Positions 34,833-43,372 of a DNA stretch of 64,000 bases are shown here, in pieces; the stretch's first letter is position 1, and the number at the start of each line of letters is the position of its first letter. This DNA is from Aestuariibaculum lutulentum. GTDB taxonomy: Bacteria > Bacteroidota > Bacteroidia > Flavobacteriales > Flavobacteriaceae. The stretch lies in NCBI RefSeq assembly GCF_032926325.1, contig NZ_CP136709.1:3256501-3320500 (forward strand), in the 5' to 3' direction. The position numbers and the translations under genes are program-made. A model generated the notes under the pieces. It was not told where the DNA came from. It searched no databases and worked only from the letters and a program-made list of their open reading frames with translations.

Positions 34833-35372
34833 ATGAAGAAAAAACTTTTCGCTATTTTAATTGTCCTTTTCTCAACCAGCTTAATACTGGCACAACAAAA
34901 AGATACTAGATTATTAAATAAAAGTAGTGTTTTCAATGCTGACAAAGAATTCTTTGTTAAAACAAGCCATCCGGATGTTGTTATTTCTAAATCTTACCCT
35001 AATAATGACATAACCCTAACTGATGAAGAACTGGAAATAATTGAAGTTTTAGTACGTGGTTTGTTAGCAGACCACAATAAAGAGCAGGAAAAAGTATTTC
35101 TTGAAAAACAAACGAAGCACCCTGATATCTACAATAACCCGGAAGAATTTTTTATTTACCTGTCACAGTATCGCAGACAATATATTCCATCGCTCAATGA
35201 GAATGAAGAAAAAGTAGTTTGGGTAATTTGCTTTTGTAAATCTTCTGAGGTAAATAAACGCTGGAAAACACAAACAATATTAGTTAAAGATGGAGGGAAT
35301 TGTTATTTTAATTTAAAAGTGAATTTAAGTAAAAAAGAGTGTTTCGATTTTAAAGTTAACGGAAGCGCATAA
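34833..35372 (+). CDS. Secreted protein of unknown function
   Basis: 179 residues. The signal peptide ends ILAQ near 21. The rest is soluble and charged, with a helical middle (LTDEELEIIEVLVRGLLADHNKEQEK) and a C-terminal beta part (KVVWVICFCKSSEV, GGNCYFNLKVNLSKKECFDFKVNG) holding four Cys that could form disulfides. Not recognised. It lies just outside the cassette region, and a conserved ATG context suggests an ordinary chromosomal gene. Confidence 0.7.
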   Translation: MKKKLFAILIVLFSTSLILAQQKDTRLLNKSSVFNADKEFFVKTSHPDVVISKSYPNNDITLTDEELEIIEVLVRGLLADHNKEQEKVFLEKQTKHPDIYNNPEEFFIYLSQYRRQYIPSLNENEEKVVWVICFCKSSEVNKRWKTQTILVKDGGNCYFNLKVNLSKKECFDFKVNGSA

Positions 35373-35568
35373 ACCAGGTTTATAAAAAACGGATGAACAA
35401 CTTCTGCTATCAACTTTAATAGCATTTAAATCTTGTTTTAACATGATGTTATTGAATAAAAACCAGAAAATATAGTACCTTTAAAGCATCTGTTTTTTCT
35501 TCATAAGAGCCTATGGTTTTTCGGTATATGATTACCATAAAACCTTATTTATAACATTCAATTAAGCA

Positions 35569-36096
35569 ATGAGTAATAGAATATTAATTTTATATTCATC
35601 CGTTGACGGACAAACATTAAAAATCTGTAATAAAATATCCAAGACTTTACAACAAGAAGGGTTTACTGTTGATTTGTTTGAGGTTTCAAATTTTCAAGGA
35701 GATATTTCAAACTATTCTAAATTAATTGTTGGAGCCAGCATCAGGTACGGTAAACACCATAAAGAAGTTTCTTCATTTATTGATAAAAACTTAAAACAAC
35801 TTAAGAATATTAAAACGGCGTTTTTCTCGGTAAATTTGGTTGCCAGAAAAGAGGATAAGAACCAGTTTAATACCAATCCTTATGTGATGAAATTTTTTGA
35901 AAAACAACAATGGAAACCAGATATTATTGATGTGTTTGCTGGTAAATTAGACTATGGCGCCTATTCGTTTTTTGATAAACTAATGATAAAACTCATTATG
36001 AAAATGACAAAAGGGCCAACAAAAACAGAATGGCCAATAGAATATACAGACTGGAACAGAGTTGATGATTTTATAATTAAAATTCTGAGATTATAG
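35569..36096 (+). CDS. hemG: Menaquinone-dependent protoporphyrinogen IX dehydrogenase
   Basis: 175 residues, long-chain flavodoxin fold. The FMN loop ILYSSVDGQTLKI is at the N-terminus; the family-specific stretches GASIRYGKHHKEV, FFSVNLVARKEDKNQFNTNPY, and the closing KGPTKTEWPIEYTDW are diagnostic of HemG. It oxidises protoporphyrinogen IX to protoporphyrin IX in heme synthesis, passing electrons to menaquinone at the inner membrane. Single gene here; no other heme gene is in the window. Confidence 0.92.
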   Translation: MSNRILILYSSVDGQTLKICNKISKTLQQEGFTVDLFEVSNFQGDISNYSKLIVGASIRYGKHHKEVSSFIDKNLKQLKNIKTAFFSVNLVARKEDKNQFNTNPYVMKFFEKQQWKPDIIDVFAGKLDYGAYSFFDKLMIKLIMKMTKGPTKTEWPIEYTDWNRVDDFIIKILRL

Positions 36097-36207
36097 TTTG
36101 ATTATGGTATGCTAATTGTAGTTAGGCAATTAACAGATGTTTTAAAGGTGCTTTTTTACGCAACCAATTCCTTTTTAAGACATCTTTAAATTAAAAAAAG
36201 AACACTT

Positions 36208-36906
36208 ATGAAAAACCTTTTAATAGTCTTTTGCTTAGCCGTTTCCTCTTTATCATTTGCACAAAAAAACTTTATCGATCAACCTTATGTTGAAACCAAT
36301 GCAAAGGTAGATACCTTAGTAGTTCCTGATAAAATATTCATTTCTATACTTTTAAATGAAGCTGATAGCAAAAACAAAACATCTGTTGAAGAGCAGGAAA
36401 AGACATTGGAGTCGACACTAAAAAAGCTAAAAATCAATACAGAAAAAGATCTTTCATTACTGGATTTGTCAAGTAATTTTAAAAACTACTTTCTTAAAGG
36501 ACAAAATGTAGTGAAGTCGAAAATGTATTCATTGTTGGTGAATGATGCTGTTACGGCAGGAAAAGTATTAGCCGAACTTGAAAATGCCGGAATATCAAAT
36601 GTTACCATTGAAAGAACAGAATACTCAAAAGCTGAAGATCTATTGTTGGAATTAAAATACAAGGCGGTTGAGAAATCACTGTTAACAGCTAAAAAACTGG
36701 CAAAACCCTTAAATCAAAACATAGGTAAAGCGCTTTATATTGCAGACGGCTATTCTATTTCTAATGCCTTACAGGGCCAAGCTGCAGGCATTCAAATTCG
36801 TGGCATGTCCAGTATGTATGAAGCTAAAGTAGCCGACCCCATTAATACCGAATTTCAAAAGGTTAAATTTGAAGTTTCAGTGAATGTGAAATATGCTCTT
36901 GAATAA
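36208..36906 (+). CDS. Periplasmic SIMPL-domain (DUF541) protein with a SusC-plug-like insert
   Basis: 232 residues. The signal peptide ends SFAQ near 19. The body is a SIMPL/DUF541 domain (VETNAKVDTLVVPDKIFISI, LLLELKYKAVEKSLLTAKKLA). In place of the usual variable loop, residues 184-202 read SISNALQGQAAGIQIRGMS, very close to the plug-domain consensus of SusC-type receptors (ALQGKxAGVQ ... IRG). Whether this is homology or chance is open. The domain is linked to envelope stress and chaperone-like assembly in other bacteria. Single gene. Confidence 0.82.
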   Translation: MKNLLIVFCLAVSSLSFAQKNFIDQPYVETNAKVDTLVVPDKIFISILLNEADSKNKTSVEEQEKTLESTLKKLKINTEKDLSLLDLSSNFKNYFLKGQNVVKSKMYSLLVNDAVTAGKVLAELENAGISNVTIERTEYSKAEDLLLELKYKAVEKSLLTAKKLAKPLNQNIGKALYIADGYSISNALQGQAAGIQIRGMSSMYEAKVADPINTEFQKVKFEVSVNVKYALE

Positions 36907-37036
36907 TAGCTGATATAATAACACCTAAATTTGGGTTTAAGTTTGTAGCTTTTTTTCATGTTTTAGTTTAAAGATTATTCATGACAATTTTTTTGTCTTT
37001 TCTCAAAATAAACTATTGGGAATTATATGTGTTGCA

Positions 37037-37420
37037 CTAAAAACCAATACTATTAATGACTGACTCCCTGATTGCAATAACACTACCTATTACAACCACC
37101 GGAAGCGCAACACTTTGAATAATTGAATTTGTTTTATCATAAAGCTGAACTTTTTTTACAGTATTTGTATCTATTAATATATTACTATATTCATTGGCTC
37201 TAATCTTTTTTAAACCATAGTATTGCCCGTCATTAAAAATCTCAATTCTTGCGAACTTCTCTTTTTTACCATCTGTTTTAGTAACCTTAACCTTTAGTTC
37301 AGATTTCACAGCTTTATTTAAACTAACATTTGCTGCTTTATAAGTTGTGCAACTTTGAATAAACATTGTCAACAAAATAGTTAGTATAATAGCTTTTAAT
37401 GAAGTTATCATTTTTTTCAT
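37037..37420 (-). CDS. Small lipoprotein of unknown function
   Basis: 127 residues. A lipobox FIQSC puts the lipid on Cys24. The mature part has a short beta-rich region (LKVKVTKTDGKKEKFARIEIFNDGQYYG) and a hydrophobic segment near the C-terminus (IIQSVALPVVVIGSVIAI), which may be a second membrane contact. It resembles small Flavobacteriaceae lipoproteins of unknown role. Divergent from the vWA gene, with a 324-bp gap that contains a strong palindrome. Confidence 0.65.
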   Translation of the reverse strand: MKKMITSLKAIILTILLTMFIQSCTTYKAANVSLNKAVKSELKVKVTKTDGKKEKFARIEIFNDGQYYGLKKIRANEYSNILIDTNTVKKVQLYDKTNSIIQSVALPVVVIGSVIAIRESVINSIGF

Positions 37421-37744
37421 GACCGTAGATTTAAATTAAACTCCTTCAATTAGTTATAAGTTATATCTAAAATAAAGTCTTCCAAATGATATGGATCAGA
37501 TTACTTCTAATTTGTCCGTTTATGAAAGTTTGAAACTAAAGAAAAGAGAATTTAAATGTCACATGAAGACCAATAAATCAAGATGTTTTTTGTTTAGGAT
37601 ATTACGTACAATTTCTTTAACTTAAAGAAATTATATACAAACCTAAAAAACTTTGGTTGAGCAAGTTAGTTTGGAATAGTTTATGTGTATTAAAAATTTT
37701 ACATATATAATGCATTCGAATCATTAATCTTAAAACATACCATT
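37421..37744. other. 324-bp intergenic region with a perfect long palindrome
   Basis: No ORF of note. It separates the divergent lipoprotein and vWA genes, so it should hold promoters for both. The palindrome at 37610-37632 is its main feature. The rest is AT-rich without clear -33/-7 pairs. Confidence 0.6.
37610..37632. promoter_or_regulatory. 23-bp perfect palindrome, candidate operator
   Basis: Arms AATTTCTTTAA and TTAAAGAAATT surround one central C. The symmetry is perfect over 11 bp per arm. It sits 112 nt before the vWA gene and 189 nt before the lipoprotein gene. With no T-run after it and two divergent genes on either side, a dimeric regulator site is more likely than a terminator. 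The cognate regulator is unknown. Confidence 0.5.
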
Positions 37745-39550
37745 ATGAAACTAAACAAGACCTCTTTTACTATTGCTTTCTTTGTTTTATTATTGACTCA
37801 CACCGTATTTGGGCAAAAAATAACAGGAATAGTTTATGATGATAATAAAACGCCGCTTCCGGGAGCGTCTGTTTATGTAAAAGGTACACCCAAAGGAACC
37901 GCCACAGACTTTGATGGCAAATACGAAATTGAAATTGATGCTAAGCATCATATTTTGGTGTTTTCATTTGTAGGATTTAAAACTAAAGAAGTCAATGCTA
38001 AAGGTAAAACTGTAATCAACGTAACTTTAGAGCAGGATTCTGCTGCTTTAGAAGAAGTTGTAGTAGTGGGTATGGCTAAAATGGAGAGAAAATCTGCTGT
38101 AGGTGCTGTTGCGCATTTTGTTATTCCAAACAATGAAAGTTATGCCACTGTTAAAGAAAATGATTTTAAGGATGTGACTAAAAATCCGTTATCCACATTT
38201 TCTGTAGATGTTGATAAAGCATCCTATAGTAATGTGCGCCGACACATTAACAATGGAAATTTACCACCTACAGATGCTGTTCGAATTGAAGAAATGATAA
38301 ATTATTTCAATTACGATTATCAGCAACCTAAAGGCGATGTGCCCTTTAGTATTAATACAGAATTATCAACTTGTCCCTGGAATAAAACCAACCTGCTTTT
38401 ACACGTTGGATTACAGGGAAAAGACATACCTATGGAAGATTTGCCTCCTTCAAACATTGTATTCTTATTAGACGTTTCAGGATCTATGAATAGTCCTAAT
38501 AAATTACCATTATTAAAATCATCATTAAAACTACTTTTAGAAAACTTAAGACCTGAAGATCGTGTGGCTATTGTGGTTTATGCCGGAAACTCTGGTTTGG
38601 TACTGCCTTCAACAAGTTGTAGTGAAAAGAAAACCATAATTGATGCACTGGAAAGCTTGAGTGCTGGTGGATCGACTGCTGGTGGTGCAGGTTTAAAATT
38701 AGCCTATAAGGTGGCTAACGAGAATTTCTTGAAAAAGGGAAATAATAGAATTATTATGGCTACGGACGGTGATTTCAATGTAGGTTTAAGTAGCAATTCT
38801 GAAATGGAACAGCTTATAACCAGCGAGCGAGAAAAGGGGATTGCGATTTCTGTTTTAGGTTTTGGTATGGGAAATTATAAAGATGATAAAATGGAAATTA
38901 TTGCTGATAAAGGCAATGGTAACTATGCCTATATCGATAATTTATTAGAAGCCAGAAAAGTACTGGTTAGTGAGTTTGGTGGCACATTATATACCATTGC
39001 GAAAGACGTTAAATTTCAGCTGGAGTTTAATCCTGCTCATGTTTCAAAATACCGACTGGTAGGTTACGAAAACAGGCTGTTGAATGATGAAGATTTTGAA
39101 GATGACACCAAAGATGCCGGAGAGATAGGGGCAGGGCATACGGTTACTGCCTTATACGAGATAATACCTTCTAAAAATGATGAAAAAAATGACAGAGGTT
39201 TAAAATATCAGACATCAGAATTAACTAACCAGGCACTGGAAAGCAATGATTTAATCACGCTTAAATTACGCTACAAAAAACCGGATAAAAATAAGAGTTT
39301 ACTCATTGAGCAATGTGTGAAAAAGACACCAGTAGCAATAAATCAAACTTCAGATAATTTTATGTTTTCAGCGTCTGTAGCAGAATTTGGAATGCTTTTA
39401 AGAAATTCAAAATATTTGGGAACCACTACCTGGGAATCAGCTTACAATTTAGCAAAAGAATCAAAAGGAAATGACGAAGAAGGTTACCGGGGGGAATTGA
39501 TTCGCTTAATAAAAAGCGCAGAACTTTTAAATACTACTGTACAGGAGTAA
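37745..39550 (+). CDS. vWA (YfbK-like) protein with SusC-type N-terminus
   Basis: 601 residues. The signal peptide ends VFGQ (about 24). Residues 25-97 are a carboxypeptidase-D-regulatory-like domain (GIVYDDNKTPLPGASVYVKGT), and 102-122 (LEEVVVVGM ... SAVGAV) match the TonB-box and first plug strand of SusC receptors. From about 150 comes the YfbK/DUF3520 type: the FSVDVDKASYSNVRRHI motif, a vWA domain with MIDAS DVSGS at 243-247, and a C-terminal DUF3520 region. MIDAS proteins bind Mg2+ and protein partners. No barrel follows, so it is not a transporter. An exported adhesion or assembly role is inferred. Confidence 0.88.
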   Translation: MKLNKTSFTIAFFVLLLTHTVFGQKITGIVYDDNKTPLPGASVYVKGTPKGTATDFDGKYEIEIDAKHHILVFSFVGFKTKEVNAKGKTVINVTLEQDSAALEEVVVVGMAKMERKSAVGAVAHFVIPNNESYATVKENDFKDVTKNPLSTFSVDVDKASYSNVRRHINNGNLPPTDAVRIEEMINYFNYDYQQPKGDVPFSINTELSTCPWNKTNLLLHVGLQGKDIPMEDLPPSNIVFLLDVSGSMNSPNKLPLLKSSLKLLLENLRPEDRVAIVVYAGNSGLVLPSTSCSEKKTIIDALESLSAGGSTAGGAGLKLAYKVANENFLKKGNNRIIMATDGDFNVGLSSNSEMEQLITSEREKGIAISVLGFGMGNYKDDKMEIIADKGNGNYAYIDNLLEARKVLVSEFGGTLYTIAKDVKFQLEFNPAHVSKYRLVGYENRLLNDEDFEDDTKDAGEIGAGHTVTALYEIIPSKNDEKNDRGLKYQTSELTNQALESNDLITLKLRYKKPDKNKSLLIEQCVKKTPVAINQTSDNFMFSASVAEFGMLLRNSKYLGTTTWESAYNLAKESKGNDEEGYRGELIRLIKSAELLNTTVQE

Positions 39551-39673
39551 ATCTTAATTATTAGCTGTTATTTTACTGGGATTTTTCAACAAAATGTTTA
39601 TCACTTTTAGTATATTTAAGTCATTGAAAATGAAGTGGTAATTGTTTGTTAATTAACTTTAAAATCCTTCCAA

Positions 39674-40108
39674 ATGGCACAAATTAACCCCTATATCCAT
39701 TTTAATGGAAACGCCGAAGAAGCCTTTACATTTTATAAATCGGTGTTTGGAGGTGAGTTTGCCATGTTGGTACGTTTTAAAGATTTTGAAAACTTAGATG
39801 ATCAGGTATCAGACAAAGAGGCCAATAAAATAATGCATATAGCCCTTCCAATTGGTAAAACCAACGTTTTAATGGCTAGCGATACGCCGGAGTCTATGGG
39901 AAAACATAATGAAAACGAAACTCGAAGTAAAATTTCTATCAGTGCAGAAAGCAAAGAGGAAGCCGATAAGTTATTTAACGGACTTTCTGAAGGCGGAACT
40001 ATAGAAATGCCAATAGCAGACAGTCCTTGGGGTTCTTATTTCGGAATGTTCAGAGATAAATACGGTATTGAGTGGATGGTTGATTTTGATGAAAAGCATA
40101 ATATTTAA
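39674..40108 (+). CDS. VOC-superfamily protein (PhnB-like)
   Basis: 144 residues. Starts INPYIHFNGNAEEAFTFYKSVFGGEF, the PhnB / 3-demethylubiquinone methyltransferase-like glyoxalase pattern; SPWGSYFGMFRDKYGIEWMVDF closes the second beta-alpha-beta unit. These proteins bind small molecules or metal through paired motifs; the reaction is unknown. Followed by HdeD with a 42-nt gap on the same strand, possibly one transcript ending at the terminator at 40823. Confidence 0.85.
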   Translation: MAQINPYIHFNGNAEEAFTFYKSVFGGEFAMLVRFKDFENLDDQVSDKEANKIMHIALPIGKTNVLMASDTPESMGKHNENETRSKISISAESKEEADKLFNGLSEGGTIEMPIADSPWGSYFGMFRDKYGIEWMVDFDEKHNI

Positions 40109-40150
40109 TGTAGAGTTTTCAAGCCGTAACTAAATAAATCATTATAAAAT

Positions 40151-40792
40151 ATGAAAGCACAATTCTTAAAAACCATTAGAAATTCTGTTAAGCATTGGTA
40201 TATTCCTCTTATTGTTGGTCTTCTATTTGCAGGCCTAGGCATCTATGCATTAATGTCTCCGGTAGAATCATTTTTAGCTTTAGCATTTATGTTTAGTCTT
40301 TCTTTTATATTTTCAGGCATAGGAGAAATTACTTTTGCAATGGCAAATAAAGATGAAATGGATAATTGGGGCTGGAATTTAGCATTTGGTATCATGACCT
40401 TTTTAATCGGTATACTATTAATGTCTAAACCAGAAATTTCGTTAGTAACCTTATCATTTTATATCGGATTTCTTATGTTGTTTCGCTCAATGATGGGGAT
40501 TAGCTATGCCTTAGAATTAAAGCAATACGGCGTGTCGGACTGGACAAAATTAATGATTGTAAGCGTATTGGGTGTTGTGTTTTCTTTTATTTTAATTTGG
40601 AATCCGGTATTGGCAGGTATGACTATTATTTTCTGGATAGGATTAACATTAATAGTTGTAGGTGCATTTAGTATTTATTTATCCATAAAACTTAAAAAGT
40701 TAAATGCCATGCCAGGTAAAATTTCCGATGAGTTAAAAAGTAGATATGATGCTATTAAAAAGGAAATGCACGATGAAATGAATAAGACCTAA
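40151..40792 (+). CDS. HdeD-family (DUF308) membrane protein
   Basis: 213 residues with six helices arranged as DUF308 repeats: GLYALMSPVESFLAL, FSFILIWNPVLAGMTI. HdeD proteins are linked to acid resistance in enterobacteria; in Bacteroidetes the role is not known. A C-terminal Lys/Asp-rich tail of about 35 residues is cytoplasmic. Terminator directly downstream. Confidence 0.82.
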   Translation: MKAQFLKTIRNSVKHWYIPLIVGLLFAGLGIYALMSPVESFLALAFMFSLSFIFSGIGEITFAMANKDEMDNWGWNLAFGIMTFLIGILLMSKPEISLVTLSFYIGFLMLFRSMMGISYALELKQYGVSDWTKLMIVSVLGVVFSFILIWNPVLAGMTIIFWIGLTLIVVGAFSIYLSIKLKKLNAMPGKISDELKSRYDAIKKEMHDEMNKT

Positions 40793-40822
40793 ACAGGCCA
40801 TATAAAATTGATAAACAAAAAC

Positions 40823-40858
40823 AAAACAAAGCGCTACTTGAAAGGCGCTTTGTTTTTT
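40823..40858 (+). terminator. Terminator after the HdeD gene
   Basis: AAAACAAAGCGC and GCGCTTTGTTTT form a perfect 12-bp stem with a 10-nt loop and a following T-run. Confidence 0.85.
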
Positions 40859-40938
40859 ATATTTATAAAACATTAATTTCCATAGACATAAAAGATTATT
40901 GTCTATTTCTTTTGTGGATTTAAATCAATCAACAACTT

Positions 40939-41370
40939 ATGAAATCAATAATTGTATTGATAGCTGTATGCTTTGTGTTATTTTTCAACTGCAGTCACGA
41001 GGTTGAAAATCCTGAATTGTTAAAAAAGGTATTGATAAACTATTTTGATGGTATAAAAACGCAGGATTTAGATGAATTAAACCGATTAACTACTGAAGAT
41101 TTTGTACTATTTGAAAATGGCCTAATCTGGACTAATGATAGTTTAGTACGTGAAAACCCGAAAATGAAGTCTGTTAAAAGGCATTGGCAATTCGATTTTA
41201 AAAGTGTAGAAATTAATGGCGATTATGGAGATATTGTATATTACAATCATGGCAGTTTTGTAATTAACGATTCCATATATCGCGAGATTGACTGGTTGGA
41301 GAGCGCCACGTTTAAAAAGGTAAATGACCAATGGAAACTCAAATTCCTGCATTCAACAGTTCGTAAGTAA
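40939..41370 (+). CDS. NTF2-like (DUF4440) lipoprotein
   Basis: 143 residues. The lipobox FFNC places the lipid on Cys18. The mature domain is a SnoaL/NTF2-like cone (LLKKVLINYFDGIKTQDLDELNRLTTEDFVLFENGLIW, then a final VNDQWKLKFLHSTV). Such domains bind ligands or act as isomerases; no catalytic pair is clear. It is probably held in the outer membrane. Single gene. Confidence 0.78.
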   Translation: MKSIIVLIAVCFVLFFNCSHEVENPELLKKVLINYFDGIKTQDLDELNRLTTEDFVLFENGLIWTNDSLVRENPKMKSVKRHWQFDFKSVEINGDYGDIVYYNHGSFVINDSIYREIDWLESATFKKVNDQWKLKFLHSTVRK

Positions 41371-41476
41371 CTAACAGGATTTTCTTCAGAAAAATCATGG
41401 CATTTAAACACTTACAAATAGATTTTTAATTTTTCTATTGGTGTTTGTATTTATATTATAGGGAAGACTTAAGTAT

Positions 41477-41710
41477 TTGTTTAGTTTTATCAAACAGGAA
41501 AAAAATCAACTTGTAGTTTCTGTTTGTGATCCAACTCAAAAATTAGAATCGGGACAAATCACCATAAAAGAAGAAATTAAAGGTATGGAATTCATTAAAT
41601 CAAAAAACATAAATTTTCCTGGGAGTATGGAAAAAGGACAAGAAGTACAACTGATTTTTTCTAAAAAAGTAATCAGATATAATTTATATTTAAGTTCTAA
41701 ATACGACTAA
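41477..41710 (+). CDS. 77-residue protein or 3' remnant
   Basis: Open from a TTG at 41477, just after an in-frame TAG at 41459; there is no ATG at the start. The product is short and soluble, with a beta-like FIKQEKNQLVVSVCDP start. Its stop codon shares bases with the ATG of the first GNAT gene (TAATG), typical of translational coupling, which argues for expression. No family recognised; it may be the tail of a disrupted gene. Confidence 0.35.
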   Translation: MFSFIKQEKNQLVVSVCDPTQKLESGQITIKEEIKGMEFIKSKNINFPGSMEKGQEVQLIFSKKVIRYNLYLSSKYD

Positions 41711-42240
41711 TGAATTTATATAAATCCTACGAAACAGAACGTCTCATTCTTAAACCAACAACTGGAGAGGATGCTGCTTTTGTGTTAGAACTATTTAATA
41801 CACCTAAATGGCTAGAATATATTGGAGACAGACAAGTAAATACCATTGAAGCTGCGAAAGATTATATTGAAAGTAAAATGATGCCTCAATTACAACGATT
41901 GGGCTATGGGAATTACACATTAATTCGAAAAACAGACCTTTGTAAAATTGGTAGTTGCGGACTTTACGACCGAGAAGGTTTAGATGGCATCGATATTGGT
42001 TTTGCCTTTCTTCCTGCATTCGAAAAGCTAGGATATGCTTTTGAAGCGGCTACTAAAGTGAAGGAATTAGCTTTATTTGAATTTGGACTAACAGAAATTC
42101 ATGCCATTACAACAAAGGAAAATATAAGTTCACAGCGCTTGTTGGAAAAATTAGGATTAACATGTATGGGAATCATTAATATTCCTAATGACGATGAGGA
42201 TTTGTTACATTATAAATTTTCAAAACAAAGCAATTTGTAA
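41710..42240 (+). CDS. GNAT N-acetyltransferase (RimJ/RimL type) 1
   Basis: 176 residues. N-terminal ETERLILKPTTGEDAAFV, the acetyl-CoA region FLPAFEKLGYAFEAATKVKE (motif A, Q/RxxGxG relaxed to KLGYA), and ITTKENISSQRLLEKLGL. Of the type acetylating ribosomal-protein N-termini or small amines. First of three tandem GNAT genes; starts inside the stop of the preceding short ORF. Confidence 0.85.
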   Translation: MNLYKSYETERLILKPTTGEDAAFVLELFNTPKWLEYIGDRQVNTIEAAKDYIESKMMPQLQRLGYGNYTLIRKTDLCKIGSCGLYDREGLDGIDIGFAFLPAFEKLGYAFEAATKVKELALFEFGLTEIHAITTKENISSQRLLEKLGLTCMGIINIPNDDEDLLHYKFSKQSNL

Positions 42241-42242
42241 TC

Positions 42243-42719
42243 ATGATTATTCGAAAAATCCAACCAGAAGACAATCCGTTTTTAGCAAGTATTATAAAAA
42301 ACACATTCGATGAACATGATGCTCCAAAATGTGGCACGGTATATTCAGATCCGACAACTGATCATTTGTTTTCATTATTTGATACAGAAAAATCAATATT
42401 ATGGGTAGCGGAAGAAAAAGGTGAAATTTTAGGTTGTTGTGGTATATATCCAACCGATGGGCTGCCCGAAGGTTATGTGGAATTGGTTAAGTTTTATTTA
42501 GCTCCTTCAGCCCGAGGTAAAGGAGTTGGAACAAAGCTAATGGAGCAAAGTATAGAATCAGCTAAAGCCTTAGGTTATACCAATATATATCTGGAAAGTT
42601 TGCCTCATTTTGCCACAGCAGTAAAAATGTATACAAAATTAGGTTTTCAAACCTTAAGGGAGCCCTTAGGTAAATCAGGACATACATCATGTAACATTTG
42701 GATGAATAAAAAAATATAA
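42243..42719 (+). CDS. GNAT N-acetyltransferase 2
   Basis: 158 residues. The canonical acetyl-CoA loop is visible as APSARGKGVGTKLMEQ (motif A, RGKGVG), preceded by the YVELVKFYL strand and followed by IYLESLPHFATAVKMYTKLGF. It starts 3 nt after the first GNAT gene. The substrate is unknown; the sequence is distinct enough from the flanking two that they are not recent duplicates. Confidence 0.88.
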   Translation: MIIRKIQPEDNPFLASIIKNTFDEHDAPKCGTVYSDPTTDHLFSLFDTEKSILWVAEEKGEILGCCGIYPTDGLPEGYVELVKFYLAPSARGKGVGTKLMEQSIESAKALGYTNIYLESLPHFATAVKMYTKLGFQTLREPLGKSGHTSCNIWMNKKI

Positions 42720-42752
42720 GATTTAAAATTACCAATACCAACTAAACAAACC

Positions 42753-43313
42753 ATGGAAATAGATTATATTTTTACTTCACGAAGACTTGGCTTTCGTAAC
42801 TGGAGCACAAATGATTTAAATGAATTTGCTAAAATGAATGCCGATGAAGATGTGATGAAGCATTTTCCAAAGACTCTAACAACAAAAGAAACATCTGAAT
42901 TTATTGATCGATTACAGGCCCATTTTGAAAAACACAGTTATAATTATTTTGCAGTTGACATTTTAGAAACAGGAGATTTTATCGGGTTTATAGGTTTGGC
43001 TTATCAAACTTATGAATCAGAGTTTACTCCGGCTGTTGATATAGGCTGGCGTTTAAAGAAAAAGGCTTGGGGTAGAGGCTATGCTACCGAAGGCGCCAAG
43101 CGATGTCTGGAATTAGCTTTTACAGAATTGAATTTAGATCAGGTTATAGCGACCTGCACCAGGCAAAATGTAAATTCAGAACAAGTCATGAAAAAAATAG
43201 GAATGAAAAAAGTTTCAGAATTTAAGCATCCTAAACTTAAAGAATACCCTGAATACGAAGTTTGTCTTTGCTATGAAATATCGAAATCTCACTGGAGTAA
43301 AAGCAATGGGTAG
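42753..43313 (+). CDS. GNAT N-acetyltransferase (RimJ/RimL type) 3
   Basis: 186 residues. IFTSRRLGFRNWSTNDLNEFAKMN start, WRLKKKAWGRGYATEGAKRCLE (motif A, WGRGYA), and ATCTRQNVNSEQVMKKIGMKK, the RimJ/RimL pattern. Third of the tandem acetyltransferases, 33 nt after the second. The metallo-hydrolase gene follows; all four could share one transcript. Confidence 0.88.
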   Translation: MEIDYIFTSRRLGFRNWSTNDLNEFAKMNADEDVMKHFPKTLTTKETSEFIDRLQAHFEKHSYNYFAVDILETGDFIGFIGLAYQTYESEFTPAVDIGWRLKKKAWGRGYATEGAKRCLELAFTELNLDQVIATCTRQNVNSEQVMKKIGMKKVSEFKHPKLKEYPEYEVCLCYEISKSHWSKSNG

Positions 43314-43372
43314 ATTTGATTTATTTTCTTCGTTTGAGAAAAGGTTTCTTGAAGGTTTCCGACAAAGGGATT

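Noticed and set aside
34321..35372. A third complete cassette (DUF1801 gene)
   Set aside because: Its start (TTGGTAGCCC) would need GGGCTACCAAC at the left end of a closing site; no such sequence was found downstream.
41477..41710. Calling the 77-residue frame a certain gene
   Set aside because: It lacks an ATG and follows an in-frame stop closely; retained only at low confidence because of the overlapping TAATG.
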